Part shown: positions 37,048-48,836 of the stretch, piece by piece
How the letters are laid out: each line of letters starts with the position of its first letter
Position numbering within the stretch: position 1 is the stretch's first letter
NCBI RefSeq assembly: GCF_026914185.1
Contig: NC_070560.1
Span: 3,339,501-3,403,500, forward strand
From: Puccinia triticina
Lineage: Eukaryota; Basidiomycota; Pucciniomycetes; Pucciniales; Pucciniaceae
Reading direction: 5' to 3'
Length of the DNA stretch: 64,000 nucleotides
Made by a program: the position numbers and the translations under genes
The notes under the pieces: generated by a model
What the model was told of the DNA's origin: nothing
Seen by the model: the letters and a program-made list of their open reading frames with translations, nothing else
The model's database searches: none

Positions 37048-37703
37048 ATGTTCAGCCATGATAGCTTCGAGTTTAATGATTCCAATGAAGCCTTTTCCGA
37101 AATCAGTGGAATGGGTACGACCCCTGTTTTTATTATTGTAAACAAAAGAAAATCCTATTATGACCTCTTGGATACTGATGCGCATGTGCTAAAAAAACTT
37201 AATAGAAAGTCTTTACAGCACCGAGGGCTCTACATCCAAAGCGGAGTTCCCGAGAAGAAAAAGACACATGACAAGTGAGACCATTGAAAAGCGAAAACAG
37301 CAAAACAGGTTTGTTTCCTGTCTTGCCTAATGATAGCATATGAAGTTGACGATTGTATTCAAACCACCCAACAGGACCGCCCAAAAGGCTTTTCGCGAAA
37401 GGAAGGAAAGACATGTGAGTTTAAAAATTTCTTTTTGTTTGCTCAGATGTCTCGCTAAGTCCTGCCTTGTGCCTCCAGCTTCGAGAAATCGAAAACCAGT
37501 TGAGCTATAAGCAGCATCAGATCCAGGCAATCTGTGGACAGAACAGATACCTTGAAGACAAGTGCCTGTTCCTTTCAAATCAATATGAAATCCTCGAAAA
37601 GAAATTCCTGGACGTTCAAAATCGACTCAGGACTTTCGAGGAGTTCTCAACCAAACAAAGTCTTCCAGGAAGATACGATCCGCTTCAAGGAATTTTAGGG
37701 TAA
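37048..37703 (+). CDS. Short AP-1/Yap-like bZIP transcription factor
   Basis: Nuclear DNA-binding protein. Exons 37048-37114, 37206-37308, 37375-37414 and 37479-37703 join in phase to 144 aa. The start lies in CACCATG. Residues 1-35 are acidic/Ser-rich. A basic run PRRKRH, then KRKQQNRTAQKAFRERKERH, gives the fungal AP-1 signature NxxAQxxFR (N56, A59, Q60, F63, R64). A leucine-zipper/coiled coil follows (LREIENQL to FLDVQNRL). The short C-terminus lacks the cysteine-rich domains that make Yap1/Pap1 redox sensors. Small size suggests a dimer partner or dominant inhibitor of a larger bZIP (inference). Three short introns split the basic region, as is common in fungal bZIP genes. Confidence 0.8.
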
Positions 37704-38504
37704 TTCGAACAAATAAGTCTTTTTAGAATTACGCCGAGGTGCTGATATCGAATTGACTCTGCATCACCCAGGACAATCAACTTGGATGGAAGCATCCACC
37801 CCCACAATTCTTTACAATAAACTACATATCTATTCCCACCATTCTTTACGGTGAACCATCCATCCCCATAATCCTATAAAGTAAATTACAGTGGAAGTCC
37901 AACCTTACCACGAACACTATCTTGTACCTTGACTCTTATTTACGGACGATTTCATTCTGGTATATAGCAACCATCCTTGTCACGCGTCTCCACCCCCCTT
38001 CCCCCTAGGAAGGGAGAAGCCTCAGTTAGCGGGGGGAATAGCGCCCAAGCTTTCTCCCAACACCTAGACAGCCGTCGACACGACAGCAGAGGCGTTACGC
38101 CTCTGAGATACGTGGCGAGACAGGCGACCCAAGGATGGGCCCCGATGGGAAAGGACAGCAAGGGGAACACAAAAGGGAGCTCTCTCAGCAAGCTTTTCGT
38201 TCCCCAGCTCACACCTTCTCCCCTCGATCAGAGCATCCCATCTTCTACGCACTCTCTCCGTTTTCTTTTTGACACCACCCACCCTGACAGATCACATTCT
38301 AGGTCTAGGAGACGTGCACAGACCATGGAGGGTCTAGCACCGATCCCCCAAGAGCGTGCTCCTTTTCTTCTGCTCCGGGGTTTTTTCACCCCTCTCGAGC
38401 CACCGAGACCCAGAATAGAATCTGAGGAGTCTCCGGAAGCTCGAGAGACACGGGATGCAAAGCCCCCCCTGACCCACACACGGCCGGCTTGCTTGGAGCC
38501 ACCC

Positions 38505-38505
<1 letters not shown>
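37704..38505. other. GC-richer repeat-like region, no gene
   Basis: From about 37980 the base composition rises sharply (CCACCCCCCTTCCCCC). The frame 37977-38594 is Pro/Arg-rich without domain. It may be LTR-like or rust-specific repeat sequence, but no ends were found. Confidence 0.3.

Positions 38506-38537
<32 letters not shown>
38506..38537. repeat. 32-base poly-C run
   Basis: An uninterrupted C homopolymer preceded by CCCACCCACC. The length is likely unstable in vivo and error-prone in assembly. Confidence 0.9.
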
Positions 38538-38539
<2 letters not shown>

Positions 38540-39540
38540 AGGGGCTCAAGTCGGCCTAGGGGAAGCGCGATGGAAAACCAACGCGCCTCCCTGAACCTGT
38601 AAGAAGCCAAGTGAGATAAGAGGGGACACCCTCCCCAAGCCCCCGGGCAGGAAGGAGTCCATCACACTATCACCACAGTAAGGTCCCTGGAGGGGCCTAA
38701 GTTGTGGTACGTGCGTAGGATAGAATTCGCCCCGCGGTGTTACGGCTGTAGTCGCTTGTCTGCAACCAGGGGTTGTTTGTCCTTGTGTTTCTGTTCGAGG
38801 TGCCCTTATAAGGCGTCCTCTCTCTTTACGGGGGGTTTTCCCCCGGTATTCACGCCGTTCGCCAGTTTGCTCTCATCTTTTGCGCATGTCTATTCCGCTG
38901 AGCCTCTGCATCCTGAAGAGCCCCGATTCAGATCCAGAAATATCCGCCCATATCCGCAGGTTTCGGAGCCTCGGGTTTCAGATATCTGGTGTGATCCGCG
39001 GCTCCTCACCAGATATCCCGGATTATCTACCAGATATCCACCGCGGGATACTGGCCAAGAGTTGAAGTACATGTTGTGTTTTGAGAAAGCTTGGACACTT
39101 TTCCAAAATTAGTTCTGCACCGGAAAGTTTAAAAGCTACACTTTTGGGGTTTAGGGGGCTAGCTGGATAGACCAGTTGAATCTGTGAGTGAACCCCATTC
39201 TTGGCATACATCAAGTCAAGTTGGTGTTTTTGTGATGGAGGGAGTGGGGATTACCCAAATTTCCAAGAATTATTCAAAACACAATATTGTCTTTCCCAAG
39301 AAGCTTGGACAGAATTTAAAAGAAATGTTTTTGAAAATCCTTTGCAAATCACATATCTTTCATATATACTCCAAGTTTTGATTTGACAGGTGTCAGATAC
39401 AGCCCAAGGCTAAATTGAAACCCAGAGCCATCATCCTTGAGAAGATGGTCTTGGAGTAGACTTCAGGAAAAAGGGCTGCTTGTTGACCCCTCCAACCACG
39501 GTGTGGTGGTTGATTGGTGTGGGGCGCCAAAGTGTCTGAT
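38538..39540. other. Spacer with AGATATC-rich foldback words
   Basis: Positions 38925-39055 contain repeated ATATCCGC, GATATCTGG and CCAGATATC words that pair with one another, resembling a degenerate MITE. No gene was seen. Confidence 0.3.
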
Positions 39541-39544
39541 AAGG

Positions 39545-40325
39545 TTCGGGCGCGCGGCTGCGGCGGGGCATGAGGGCTCCGCAGGCGGTTGGGGCGGCGC
39601 AGGATCTTCAAGCGGCGGAGGCGGAGCGCATGGGCTGGGCGCGGAGCGTGCGGTCAAAGGCGGCGGAGCTGCGGCGTGCGGAGCGGAGCGGACTTGCTGA
39701 GTCCAGGCATTCCAGCGCGGACTATCTAGAACAATGCGGCAATTGGGGGAAGCTGTGGCAGCTGAAGCGGGTTACGTCAGCGGACGTAGCTGGGGCGGAG
39801 GCGGCGTGTGGGATCCCAACACCGGAGGCTAGACAGGGGCGTGGATGATGGATGATCAGAGGTTGGGCGGCTGTCTACGGCGAGCAGTGGAGGCGCAAAT
39901 GACGACGTGGGAGCGGAGGCATGCGGCGTGCGTGGGATGGGAGGAGGATTTCTAGTTGTTATTTCCTTTTCTACTGGTTTATGACATGTGGCGGAGTTTT
40001 CTCATGGTTCATTTTTCTATGGTGGAGTGATGGAGAGTTGTTGATATGGGGGGGAGGAGGAGGATCTTTCCCCCACGGACCTTTGGAGGGAGGATTATTA
40101 TTATTGTTATTATTATTGCAGACTTTACTTTACTTCTGCGGATTTTTGATTGCGGAGGAGTTTTTTTATTATGGCTATCTTTTTCTTTACGGAACGTTGA
40201 GCGGAGTTTTTCAGAGAGTACTCTACTTTTTGGATGGACTGTTCTTATTTTGATTGCTTTATGGTTATTTTACGTCTGCGGAGCTATCTTGATGCTTTTA
40301 TTACGCGGAGTTCGGAGTTTCCCTT
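39545..40325. repeat. GCGGAG-enriched low-complexity region
   Basis: The hexamer GCGGAG and variants occur many times, densely at 39570-39720 and then scattered in T-rich sequence to about 40315 (for example TGGCGGAGTTTT, GAGCGGAGTTT, CTGCGGAGC). A TTATTATTATTG microsatellite lies near 40096. The frames across it are Gly/Ala/Glu-rich without domains. Its origin is unknown. Confidence 0.4.
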
Positions 40326-40329
40326 GACT

Positions 40330-42327
40330 ACTCGGGATTATCTTGCGTAGAAGAAGGCTCCACCGGACATTTCGTCACGGGAGGACGCTTTCTGACTACC
40401 ACAGCGGCGCATGGTGATAGACCGCTGCCCTCTGCCCAAACGGAGGGGCCAACCAAGCGCCAGACCGTTACACAACCTGCAAAGGACAAGAGGGCTGTGG
40501 GATACTCCAGCCAAAAGTTAATCTAAAAATCAAAAATAAACCCATACACCAAAACAAAAAGGATTGGAAAAGGTCCAACCTCCCTGGAAAAGACAATATA
40601 TGGGCTTTGGCCCATGGGAAACAGGACCTCTCTGTGCTCCAGTTCCCTCCCATCAAAAGTGGCGACACGACCGCGCGGCCGTATTCTTGCATCCCCCAAG
40701 ACGCCACATAGACATACCACAATTTACGCCACCATTGCAATGTGGCACCCCCACTGTGGCCACCTGGGTGGCCCCAAGGCCCAAGCGAGACCCTTGAGTG
40801 ACCCGGCGTCCAAGGGGCGGGCCAGCGGTTGGCCCCCAGGCGCCCCGGCCGGGCCGCCATTGTGATCACCACACAGCAATGTCATCAAGGCCTTGTAAGG
40901 TTGGATGCGCCCCTTGGCCGCCTCTATGCCACCCTTGGGACTAACACCTTGGGCTTCCACCGACAATCTCAAAAGGCTTCCTCCCAGCTGAGAGCCCAAG
41001 AAAACAGCTTGGTAATTTCTTTTTCTTTTTTGGAATTCAAATATTCATTCTGCATGAAAAGGGAGTCATTGATCACTACATACAAACAGGTGACATTCCC
41101 GCACGCAGAGTCACCTGCGCAGTGACTGCGGCCACCAAAATCAAGTGACACTGCACTTGGGAACAACAGATGCCTGCCTGTAGTGTGATGGTATATTTGC
41201 CCCAACACAGAAAGCCCTTTATCAATGCAGCTTTCAGAGAGCTTGACGGGTGTTGAGTCCAAGGGGTGGGTTTGAATCCCACTTGTGGAGTTCTTTTTGT
41301 GGGTGCTGGCGGCTGTGCCCTCCAGATCAAGATGTTACGTGACATTCAATCTGCAGTGACTTTGCCTCTGCCTGCGGAATGAATCTCATGTAACAGCTTC
41401 AGGACCGTGCAACCTGATTACGTGAAAAAAACCATTTTTGCACCCGGGGAATGCTCCAATGGCGGCTGGCGGCCATGTGATGTCATGGGGATGCATCCAA
41501 TGGTGCCTGTAGAGAGTATGGTCATCGTGTGCCACTGAGGCATCTTTTCCCATGCAGGGTCAATGGGGTGCCACAATTGCCGCCACTTGCCCTGGGGTGT
41601 AACTCCAGACCTAGCCCAATCTGGGCAAAGGAGGCAAAGTGTAAAAAAAATAGAACTTTATTCAGGTTCAAGTTCCCAGGACCATTGAAGTTTACTTTCA
41701 ATAGGAGAAACTTTGGCAACACACCATTCTTTTTCTAGGAAATTCCTTAATTTTCCTTTCTTCTATGTTCTTCCACATACTTCCCATGTAATTATTTCTG
41801 GACAATTCATTACATAGCTGGTTGTTAGACTATAAATAAGATCTTGTAACCACCAGGAAGCTTTTTTTCTTGAGGCAAAATCTTTGTATCACGGCCAATT
41901 ACATCTTATGAATATCTTGAAAAGAAATCAACCTCAATTTATACAAATAAAGCCCCACCTTCACTTAACACTACCAAACAACCTCAAAAAATATTATATC
42001 AAACTAAAACCTAAGCAGGAATAGTCTATAGACCTCCGGTCTGGAAATTCTGATAGAAAGTCTTTAGTTTTCCGTTATCCTATATACCTTGGGCTTATAC
42101 AAAGCCTCCTACATCTCAACTGCAGAGCGGGTGGTAACACACCTGCGTATCTGTAGCCTGGCTACAGACAACAGTGGGTCAGCTACACTAACAATAGCTG
42201 TAGACTAGAGTAGTGTTACACCAGGGAAGCCTGGGGGAACACTCTTCAGTGAGTGCATTACCTTGAATTATTTCCATAACTTGGTGCAATGTCTATTACA
42301 TCATATGTATAATCAAACATGAAATGA
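40330..42327. other. Intergenic repeats, no gene recognised
   Basis: Positions 40640-40880 are GC-rich with GGCCACC/GGTGGCC words. A GTGGGTTTGAATCCCAC stem-loop at about 41268 resembles a tRNA T-arm but nothing else folds as tRNA. Positions 42130-42260 have GTAGCC/GGCTAC inverted words. No coding frame was convincing. Confidence 0.35.
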
Positions 42328-42335
42328 CATACAAC

Positions 42336-43073
42336 TCAGGATTTAAACGGGTTGGGTTTGGGTTGAAAAACAGCGCCCAAACCCAAACCAACGTTTAGCG
42401 CGGGTCAGGTTGGGGTAGATTTTAAAATATGCTGCCCGAACCGGACCCAATGTCATACCTTTTTGGGTTGGGTTGGTTTGGGTCTTGGGTTGACCCAACC
42501 TATTAGGCGCCAAAAACCCCCAACTTGACTGTTGGAGGCGCCATAGTCAGGTCGCAGGCTAACCCAATGAGGAAATAGGCTGCCAAAACCCAACCTGACA
42601 ATTTTACAAGTTGGGTTGGGTGTAGATCAGAGAAATCTTTTATAATTGCGAACACTTTAAGACCAGTAGTAGTAAAACTAATAAGTTTTTGTTTTTGTGA
42701 TTAATCAGACTAATGAGAAGGCGACGTTATTGAGAGACAAACACTCTCCTCCCCCTGAGCAAGTATCCTCTGACGGTTATGTGATTCCCTCACGGACTTG
42801 ACCGGTGTACACTTGATCACTGCCGGTGTTGAGTCTTGCTTGGAGAGTTTGATCTTGATGGTTCCGAGTTGGTTTGCTGAGAAAGCTGACTCGGGAATAT
42901 TCTGGAAGTTGATTTGAACTCGCAGCTGAGCATGTGACATGTGATGGATATTTCACCCAACATTGGGTTGGGTTCAGGTCATGCCTTTTTCTTCAAGAAT
43001 GTCCCCAAACCCAACCTGAAACCCAACAGGTCTTGGGTTGGTTTTGGGTTGGCCTGACCCATTTACACCCTAA
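42336..43073. mobile_element. Non-autonomous hAT-like element
   Basis: The ends TCAGGATTTAAACGGGT and the reverse complement of ATTTACACCCTAA are imperfect inverted repeats. The flanks CATACAAC and TATACAAA share 6 of 8 bases, as a decayed 8-bp duplication. Subterminal zones at both sides are packed with GGGTTGGGTT/AACCCAACCC, analogous to the subterminal binding repeats of hAT elements. The 738-bp body has no transposase; a 76-codon minus-strand frame inside (from 42940) is not recognisable. Confidence 0.55.
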
Positions 43074-43307
43074 TATACAAATATATATGAAGTATCCATA
43101 ACTCAGCTGGAACTCATCTTTAACTCAGTAATCACTAAACTGGACCACAGAACACAAATTTTCTGTAACCAAAGTTCAACTAAAGTGCAAAGCAACACTC
43201 ACACACTGTTGAGGGTGATTTCAATCTGAATGGTGTTGGAACCATTTCACCCTCATGTATGATAGTATCTGTTGCTGTGGCCTCATCAGAATGTTATTGG
43301 GGTGTGA

Positions 43308-43347
43308 TTTTTCACCCTATTGTATGCACATACAATAGGGTGACAAA
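43308..43347. repeat. Palindrome CACCCTATTGTATG around CA
   Basis: Perfect 14-bp arms centred on CA at 43327-43328; extending outward gives 19-bp arms with one mismatch. It lies in AT-rich spacer. Confidence 0.7.
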
Positions 43348-44828
43348 TCATAGTCCATCAGGGCAGCTACAGCTAAATTTTTCTTGAATTTTCCCCCATT
43401 TACTTGGCAGAAATCTGAGAGATTTCTCACCAAGGCAAAAGGCTTAGCGCTCATAAATTGAGAGAGCGGCCTGGAGCTGAATCAGCTGCTGAACTTGGTA
43501 AGCAAAGAAAACCATCTTTGGCAGTCCAAACCAGCCGCAAGGCGTCGTAAAACTGACACATCAATTTTGATGTATGCAGGTCTGACACCAGAAAGCAACA
43601 AAATCAGGCTTGTTAATAATCCCGACTCCCAGTAACTAAGAGCTAGAATATCAGTCAATACCAAAGGTGAGTGACTGACAATTCAAACTCCAAATGCACA
43701 AGATCATGGAAAGCTAATGCCTCTTCCGTAAAAAACCTCCAGACATTTTCAAAGAGGAAAGACCAGCCGCACCATCTACTCTCAAAGAGAAGTAGAGAAA
43801 CACAGTGAGTGGCTGTGTCCCAGACTGACAGAAAGAAATAAAAAGGCTTACAAGAAACACAATCTTACCTAGATAAGGTAGCATCATTACTCAGCTGTTT
43901 TGCCTAACACAACTAAGTGGACCCCAAGGGCCAGAGACCCAAGGAGTGTAAGGACTCCTGAGTCTTAAAGCATAACAGATGAGAATAGATGAACTGATAT
44001 GGTGTATGGTGCCTAGATTGATGCAGGTCAACCATCAGACAGAACCGCTGTTCACCACCATATCTTTCATTGTTATATTCTCACTAAGAGAGCGGCCTAT
44101 TGCCTGCTCTTAGGTAAATACTCAACTCACAACCTCATTCACCCATAAAGAATAGTTGTAATAAGCTGTATAGAGTCTAACTGAGAAATGAAATCTCTTA
44201 GTCATCTGAAATTTTTCAAAATACCCCTCTGGTATGAAAAGTATCTGATTATTCACCTTATTTTTACTTGAAGCTGTGTAATTTTGGTTCCCGTTTGGGG
44301 CACCCATGCCATGGTTTTCATAGTTTTTCTTAGTAGGAAATCCACCCAATTAGACCTGAAGTAGCACACTCCTTTGCTGGGGTGCGCTAATGCCATGCAG
44401 CCCACCTTGTGCTCTTAAGAGTTAAGAGGGCTTTCTGCCTGCTGTATAATTTTGGTGGGCTTTGGGCACCCCAGTGAAAAGTTATAATTTTTTCTATTTG
44501 GCAATTTTTGGGGAATTGGGGTTCCAACTCCCAAAAAATACTTATAAATCTGAGTTCCAACTCTTAAATTCACCCAGGTCAATTTTTGGTCCTGGAGTCA
44601 AGACCCAGACCAGACACTGAAATCCAGTCTTCCAAATGTCTGCTACTTTTGGGAGTCAGAAGTCAAATTCCTGGGAGGTGATTAGTGGAGGACTTCCCGT
44701 TGGCTAAAATGCATAATATAGAGTGACAGGCCAAACTTTACTGGATGGTGAAAGTTGATTGAGATTGAGTTTTCACCAGAAAGCAAGGTTTAGCGGAACC
44801 CTCTAAATCAAGCCTTTCACTGTCAGGC
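43348..44828. other. Intergenic, no gene
   Basis: AT-rich unique-looking sequence. A lone MITE-family-1-like end GGAGGACTTCCCGTTGG occurs at about 44688. Confidence 0.35.
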
Positions 44829-45002
44829 AATGGAGGACTTCCTGTCGATCTGGAAAGTCAGATCTGAGCCACCAGATATCAAATTTCGCAGGGAAATCTG
44901 GGTCCCCGAAGATCCCCGAAGTGATCCAGAGTTCCAGATTCCAGATTTCCCTGCGAAATCTGGAATTCCAGATCTGTTCAAAAGTGACGGGAAGTCCTCC
45001 AG
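44829..45002. mobile_element. MITE family 1, copy 2
   Basis: The left end TGGAGGACTTCCTGTCGATC and the right end (…GACGGGAAGTCCTCCA) are inverted repeats. The interior is a second foldback built on GAAATCTGG and CCAGATTTC. Same family as 267-428. Confidence 0.65.
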
Positions 45003-45064
45003 TTAAGCCCCAAATTTTATGCTAAGTGCTATGAAATTGTAATTAAAATTCCCAAATGTGAATA

Positions 45065-45204
45065 GATTGGAGGTATTCCTGTTGGTTTAGAAAGCCAGAT
45101 ATTTCCTATCTTCTATTTTCAAAGGGGAGCAACAGTGGTTTCTATGTTAAAATAGAAATTACCAAATAGCCTGCTTTCAAAATTGGCAGGAAGTCCTTCA
45201 ATCT
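45065..45204. mobile_element. MITE family 1, diverged copy 3
   Basis: The ends AGATTGGAGGTATTCCTG and the reverse complement of CAGGAAGTCCTTCAATCT mark a 140-bp element only 62 bp from copy 2. Confidence 0.5.
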
Positions 45205-45965
45205 GTGCTTCTCCATGGCTTTAGTTTATTTAAACCTCAAAAGAAATGACATTAAAATGAACAAAAATCATGCATGAGCTGTGTGCATGGCGTCAAAAAG
45301 GAACTAGCATTTGGCTGGAACATGAACTTATCTCCCAACATCGGAATATGCTGCATCTTGTGCTCTTACATAGTTAGATCGTATTCACATGACTCCCAAT
45401 CAAATCTGGAACCGCTTTTCGGCCTTTCTCGTGATGAAGGTGAGTGTGATCGGGGTCTCTGCATCATACTTAAATAGGTCAAGATCGATTCGGATCTTCT
45501 AGCATGGTGAGTTTCCAAACACTCAGATGGTGCACAATGTCATTTGTGATCGGGAGAGTCACATGGAGGGGTTTAGGAGGTCTAGTTATCTGGTCTGCCC
45601 ATACAAAAGTAAAATACATTTTTTGTTTATCTAGATGGATCTTCGAAGTTCCAGGAGAGTTGATCTGAGTTTAAGTCTTCTAGAAGAATGTTGATGGTAT
45701 CCATCTCAGATTGAAGTTTGCGGGGCTTTTTCTCGAGCATCGTCTTCCGGCAGGGATCAGTGGCAGTGGGATTGGCCTGAGATGGATGGAGGTGTCTGCA
45801 GGGACCGACCACTCGAAAAAGGAAGAATCTCTTCTCGAAAGGAACGAGTGGTGCACTGATTATGTAATCACCCACTCGCCCTGTTTCAGGCTTCGGCTGG
45901 CCGAGCACTGCCCGCCCAGAACACACCACTGCGCCAGCGACGGTCAAGAGAAACAAACAAGAAAC

Positions 45966-47781
45966 ATGATCGATATCAACGACGAACAGGAAAACACCGG
46001 ACTACCACCACCCCCGCCGCCGCTCTACGACCACCCACATCTTCGACAGAGGAACAATACAACGAGAAGAAACAACGACCATCTGGCGGACCACCATCAT
46101 CCACTCTCAGACCAATCGACCACCAATGCTCTCTCACCCCCATCCGCAGAGCAGCAAGACCTTTCAGACTCCCACGAGCAACCGAGCCAAGAAGAAAACA
46201 TAATCAGGAATCCATCCGAGCCAGAGGGGCATCAAGAAGAGACTGACCAAGAACCATGCGCTGAGAAACCGGCTGAAGCAACAAAGCAAGCGGAAGACAA
46301 TGAAGAAGCGGACGAGGAGGCGCTCTGCAGGATCTGTCTGAGTGGACGGGACGACGCTGATCCGAGCCTGGGCCGGTTCATCCAGCCCTGTCTGTGTCGA
46401 GGGACGATGGCCTTCATCCATGTGGGTTGTCTCCAACGCTGGCGGATCACCTCGCCCTCCCCCAAATCATTCTATAGGTGCGACCAATGCGGATACCGAT
46501 ACAAACTTCGCAGAGCTAAGATCGCCGGGCTGGCTGAGAACCCTGCCATCTTGGGCGGTGTAACAGTACGTGCTCAGCAGTCAAATCGCCTCATACTTTC
46601 TTCCTCACTTCTCTCTCTCTCTCTCTCTCCCTCTCACTCTCTCTCCTTAATTCTTGTTAATATAATCTATCAGAAATCTTTGGTCAAAATATGTCCCAAG
46701 AGAGAGAGAGAGAGAGAAAGAAAGAAAGAGAGAGAAAGAGACAGAGATGATTAAAGATTGGTCAGATTGACTGCCCACACATCTTCCATCACTCTATCTG
46801 TATATCATACCGATCTAGTTCATGGTCTTCTTTATCCTAGTCATCGTTTCCGGCTTCATCTCTAGTTGGCTCCTAGAAAGTTACTCTCAAATAACGACCA
46901 TCGAAAGCCATTGGGACACTGGTCTGGGCCCGTTTTCGTACGATTCGACGGGCAAGATCGTCGGGGAAGTCGTTGGAGAAGGTGCGCCCAAAAAAGAGAA
47001 AGAGAAAAAGCCAAATGCCCTCATGTTTTTTTTATTGACGATGGTCTTTTGTGTTTGTTTATGGGATTGTTTAGCCGTACGTGTTTTGAACAGTAAGCTG
47101 CACGTAGACGACAGCAGATCGTCACGAAAAGCAGCCACGACGCCGGTCCGTCGGTCCAAACTGGTCACCCAATCGCAAAGCTCGAGCGAAGTGAGCAAAC
47201 TAAAGCCGATCGAAAGTGCCGAGAGCGAGGAGCATACGTACCGGTACGTGCGCTCCAAGGGGCGGAAGAATGGGCAGGATGCGAGCCCTGATCAGCCGCT
47301 GGCGGTCTACTCGACTCGGCCGTCTACCCGAGCCAATCCAGCGGGCCAATCATCGACGACGGGTCCGCGGGAGGATGAGGAAGCAGACGAAGAGGCCGGC
47401 GAGCCAGGGAACATAATCCACTCGATCCTGAGCACGGTGTTCAGCAAGCTTGAGGCGCTAATCAAGCACACGATCAAAGGGCTCGCGTTTATCGGGGTGA
47501 TGAGCTTCTTCCAACTCGCCATGTCTGTCACCCTCTTCTCGCCCTGGAACTTCGGCATCCGTAACTCCGTCCTCCGCATGATGCGCTCGGGCTCCTCCAG
47601 TCGCTCCTCCGCCGGACGCGCCGCCGCTGACCCTAACGGCATCGGAAGCCTCCTCATCCTCATCTTCGTCCTCCTTGGCGTCCTCAAAGCTATCCAATCC
47701 GTCTGGAAATTCGTCAGGAAATCCTCCCAATGGGCCCTCCGAAAAATCGAGGACGGCGTCCTCGATGTCCGGACCACTTAA
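45966..47781 (+). CDS. Multi-TM RING-CH (MARCH-type) ubiquitin ligase
   Basis: Membrane E3 ubiquitin ligase (family knowledge). Exons 45966-46565 and 46819-47781 give 520 aa. The N-terminal 115 residues are disordered: Pro-, His- and Glu-rich. The RING-CH finger C4HC3 spans 121-175 with C121, C124, C142, C144, H152, C155, C172 and C175 (CRIC, then CLCRGTMAFIHVGCLQRW, then CDQC). Two TM helices follow (VFFILVIVSGFI; LMFFLLTMVFCVCL), then a charged Ser-rich loop and two more (LAFIGVMSFFQLAMSV; LLILIFVLLGVL). It has four membrane spans, so it is smaller than Doa10/Ssm4. Earlier in-frame Met codons exist (45711), but the chosen one starts the acidic tail typical of such proteins. The intron contains CT and GA runs. 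Confidence 0.85.
46605..46748. repeat. Intronic CT and GA microsatellites
   Basis: CTCTCTCTCTC runs (about 46612-46645) and GAGAGA/GAAAGAAAGA runs (about 46699-46746) lie inside the RING-CH intron. They could pair as a large hairpin in the pre-mRNA. Confidence 0.6.
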
Positions 47782-48242
47782 GCTCCCCTCTGTTCCGCTT
47801 TTCATCTTCCTCTATGTTTTAGTATCCCCATTTTTTCTCCCTTCGCTTTGTTATCCATCATCGATTTCTCTCACCCTCTATCTCTGCACTCATAAGAAAG
47901 CTCTGCCATCTTTTCCTCGAAAAGTCTTCAAGCATTTATGTAGATGTTATATGTAGATATATATATATGAAATTGATTCATGTATATCCTCAACAAGTCA
48001 ATACTATAACAGAACGTAATTTGTATACAATCCTTTTTTTTCGTCTGTCGTCTATTCCCACTCACCACTCATTCCTGTCGCACTCCTAAAGATATATACA
48101 AACGCCATTCTCTCTTGTTCTCTAGGATTGATGTGTCCTTCAACCCAAGGATTTCCTTCCTAAATACATCTATAAACCCTTCTTATTTGTAGTATCCACG
48201 ATCCCATTTCTTTCGCCGTAGATCCTTATCTTTTGATTCCAC
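47782..48242. other. 3' region of RING-CH gene
   Basis: Pyrimidine-rich sequence after the stop, with an ATATATATAT run near 47957. No gene. Confidence 0.4.
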
Positions 48243-48836
48243 ATGACTCTTCTCATCTGTTACTTTTGTATTCCTATCTTTGGCCACAAAATACATGAAT
48301 GCTTTCATCTTTCGGTGTCAAGATACTTGCAGATTGTAGAGTTCTTGAAAGAATTGAGTGCTATAAAACGTACGTGCCACGGTCAGATTGGTGTCCAGGA
48401 CCTGGTGAGTTGGCTGTTGGACCAACTGCATCCCACCCCGGACACAATGGTGGAATTTTTTTTAAACCATTCGAGCAAGAAAACCGCAGCGTCTTATAAT
48501 AAAGCGAATGGGCATGAGAGGGGAACACATGCCTTTTTTCGCTCGCCTTTACCAGTGAACGTTGTGTGGGGTATCTCACAGAATTTGCAGGTCACAAGCT
48601 CATCAGGTTCGAGGCAAGTATCCTCTATACTCAGACTGTCTTTTTACCGACATATTTATATATTCGATAAGTCATCTTTTCGGCCTGAGCTTGATGGGAA
48701 TCAGGAGATCAGTTCTAGAAACGTATGCGTCGAGGAACGTCTTTCTATAGTCATCTTCCATCCAAAAGAAGAAGCTCTATTGTTTGCTCAAGTGAACCAA
48801 GAGATAAAACAAATAATGAGTCGTGCTCGAAAATAG
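48243..48836 (+). CDS. Hypothetical 197-aa ORF, doubtful
   Basis: An open frame without recognised domains. Parts look protein-like (VEFLKELSAIKRTCHGQIGV, DLVSWLLDQLHPTPDT, ERLSIVIFHPKEEALLFAQV, NQEIKQIMSRARK), while the middle is Ser/Gly-rich and random. It has no signal peptide. It might be the last exon of a larger gene or a decayed one. It lies convergent to the finger gene at 48946. Confidence 0.3.
   Translation: MTLLICYFCIPIFGHKIHECFHLSVSRYLQIVEFLKELSAIKRTCHGQIGVQDLVSWLLDQLHPTPDTMVEFFLNHSSKKTAASYNKANGHERGTHAFFRSPLPVNVVWGISQNLQVTSSSGSRQVSSILRLSFYRHIYIFDKSSFRPELDGNQEISSRNVCVEERLSIVIFHPKEEALLFAQVNQEIKQIMSRARK

Noticed and set aside
36675..37061. 128-codon ORF before the bZIP gene
   Set aside because: Overlaps the bZIP start in a different frame and looks like a 5' leader.
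38334..38610. Poly-Gly minus-strand ORFs
   Set aside because: Artefact of the 32-base C run.
41255..41290. tRNA T-arm-like stem-loop GTGGGTTTGAATCCCAC
   Set aside because: No matching acceptor, D or anticodon arms on either strand, and the loop lacks the invariant TTC; at best a pseudo-tRNA or SINE trace.
45711..45965. Upstream in-frame extension of the RING-CH protein
   Set aside because: The extension has no protein-like character and the conserved-style acidic/Pro-rich N-terminus starts at 45966.
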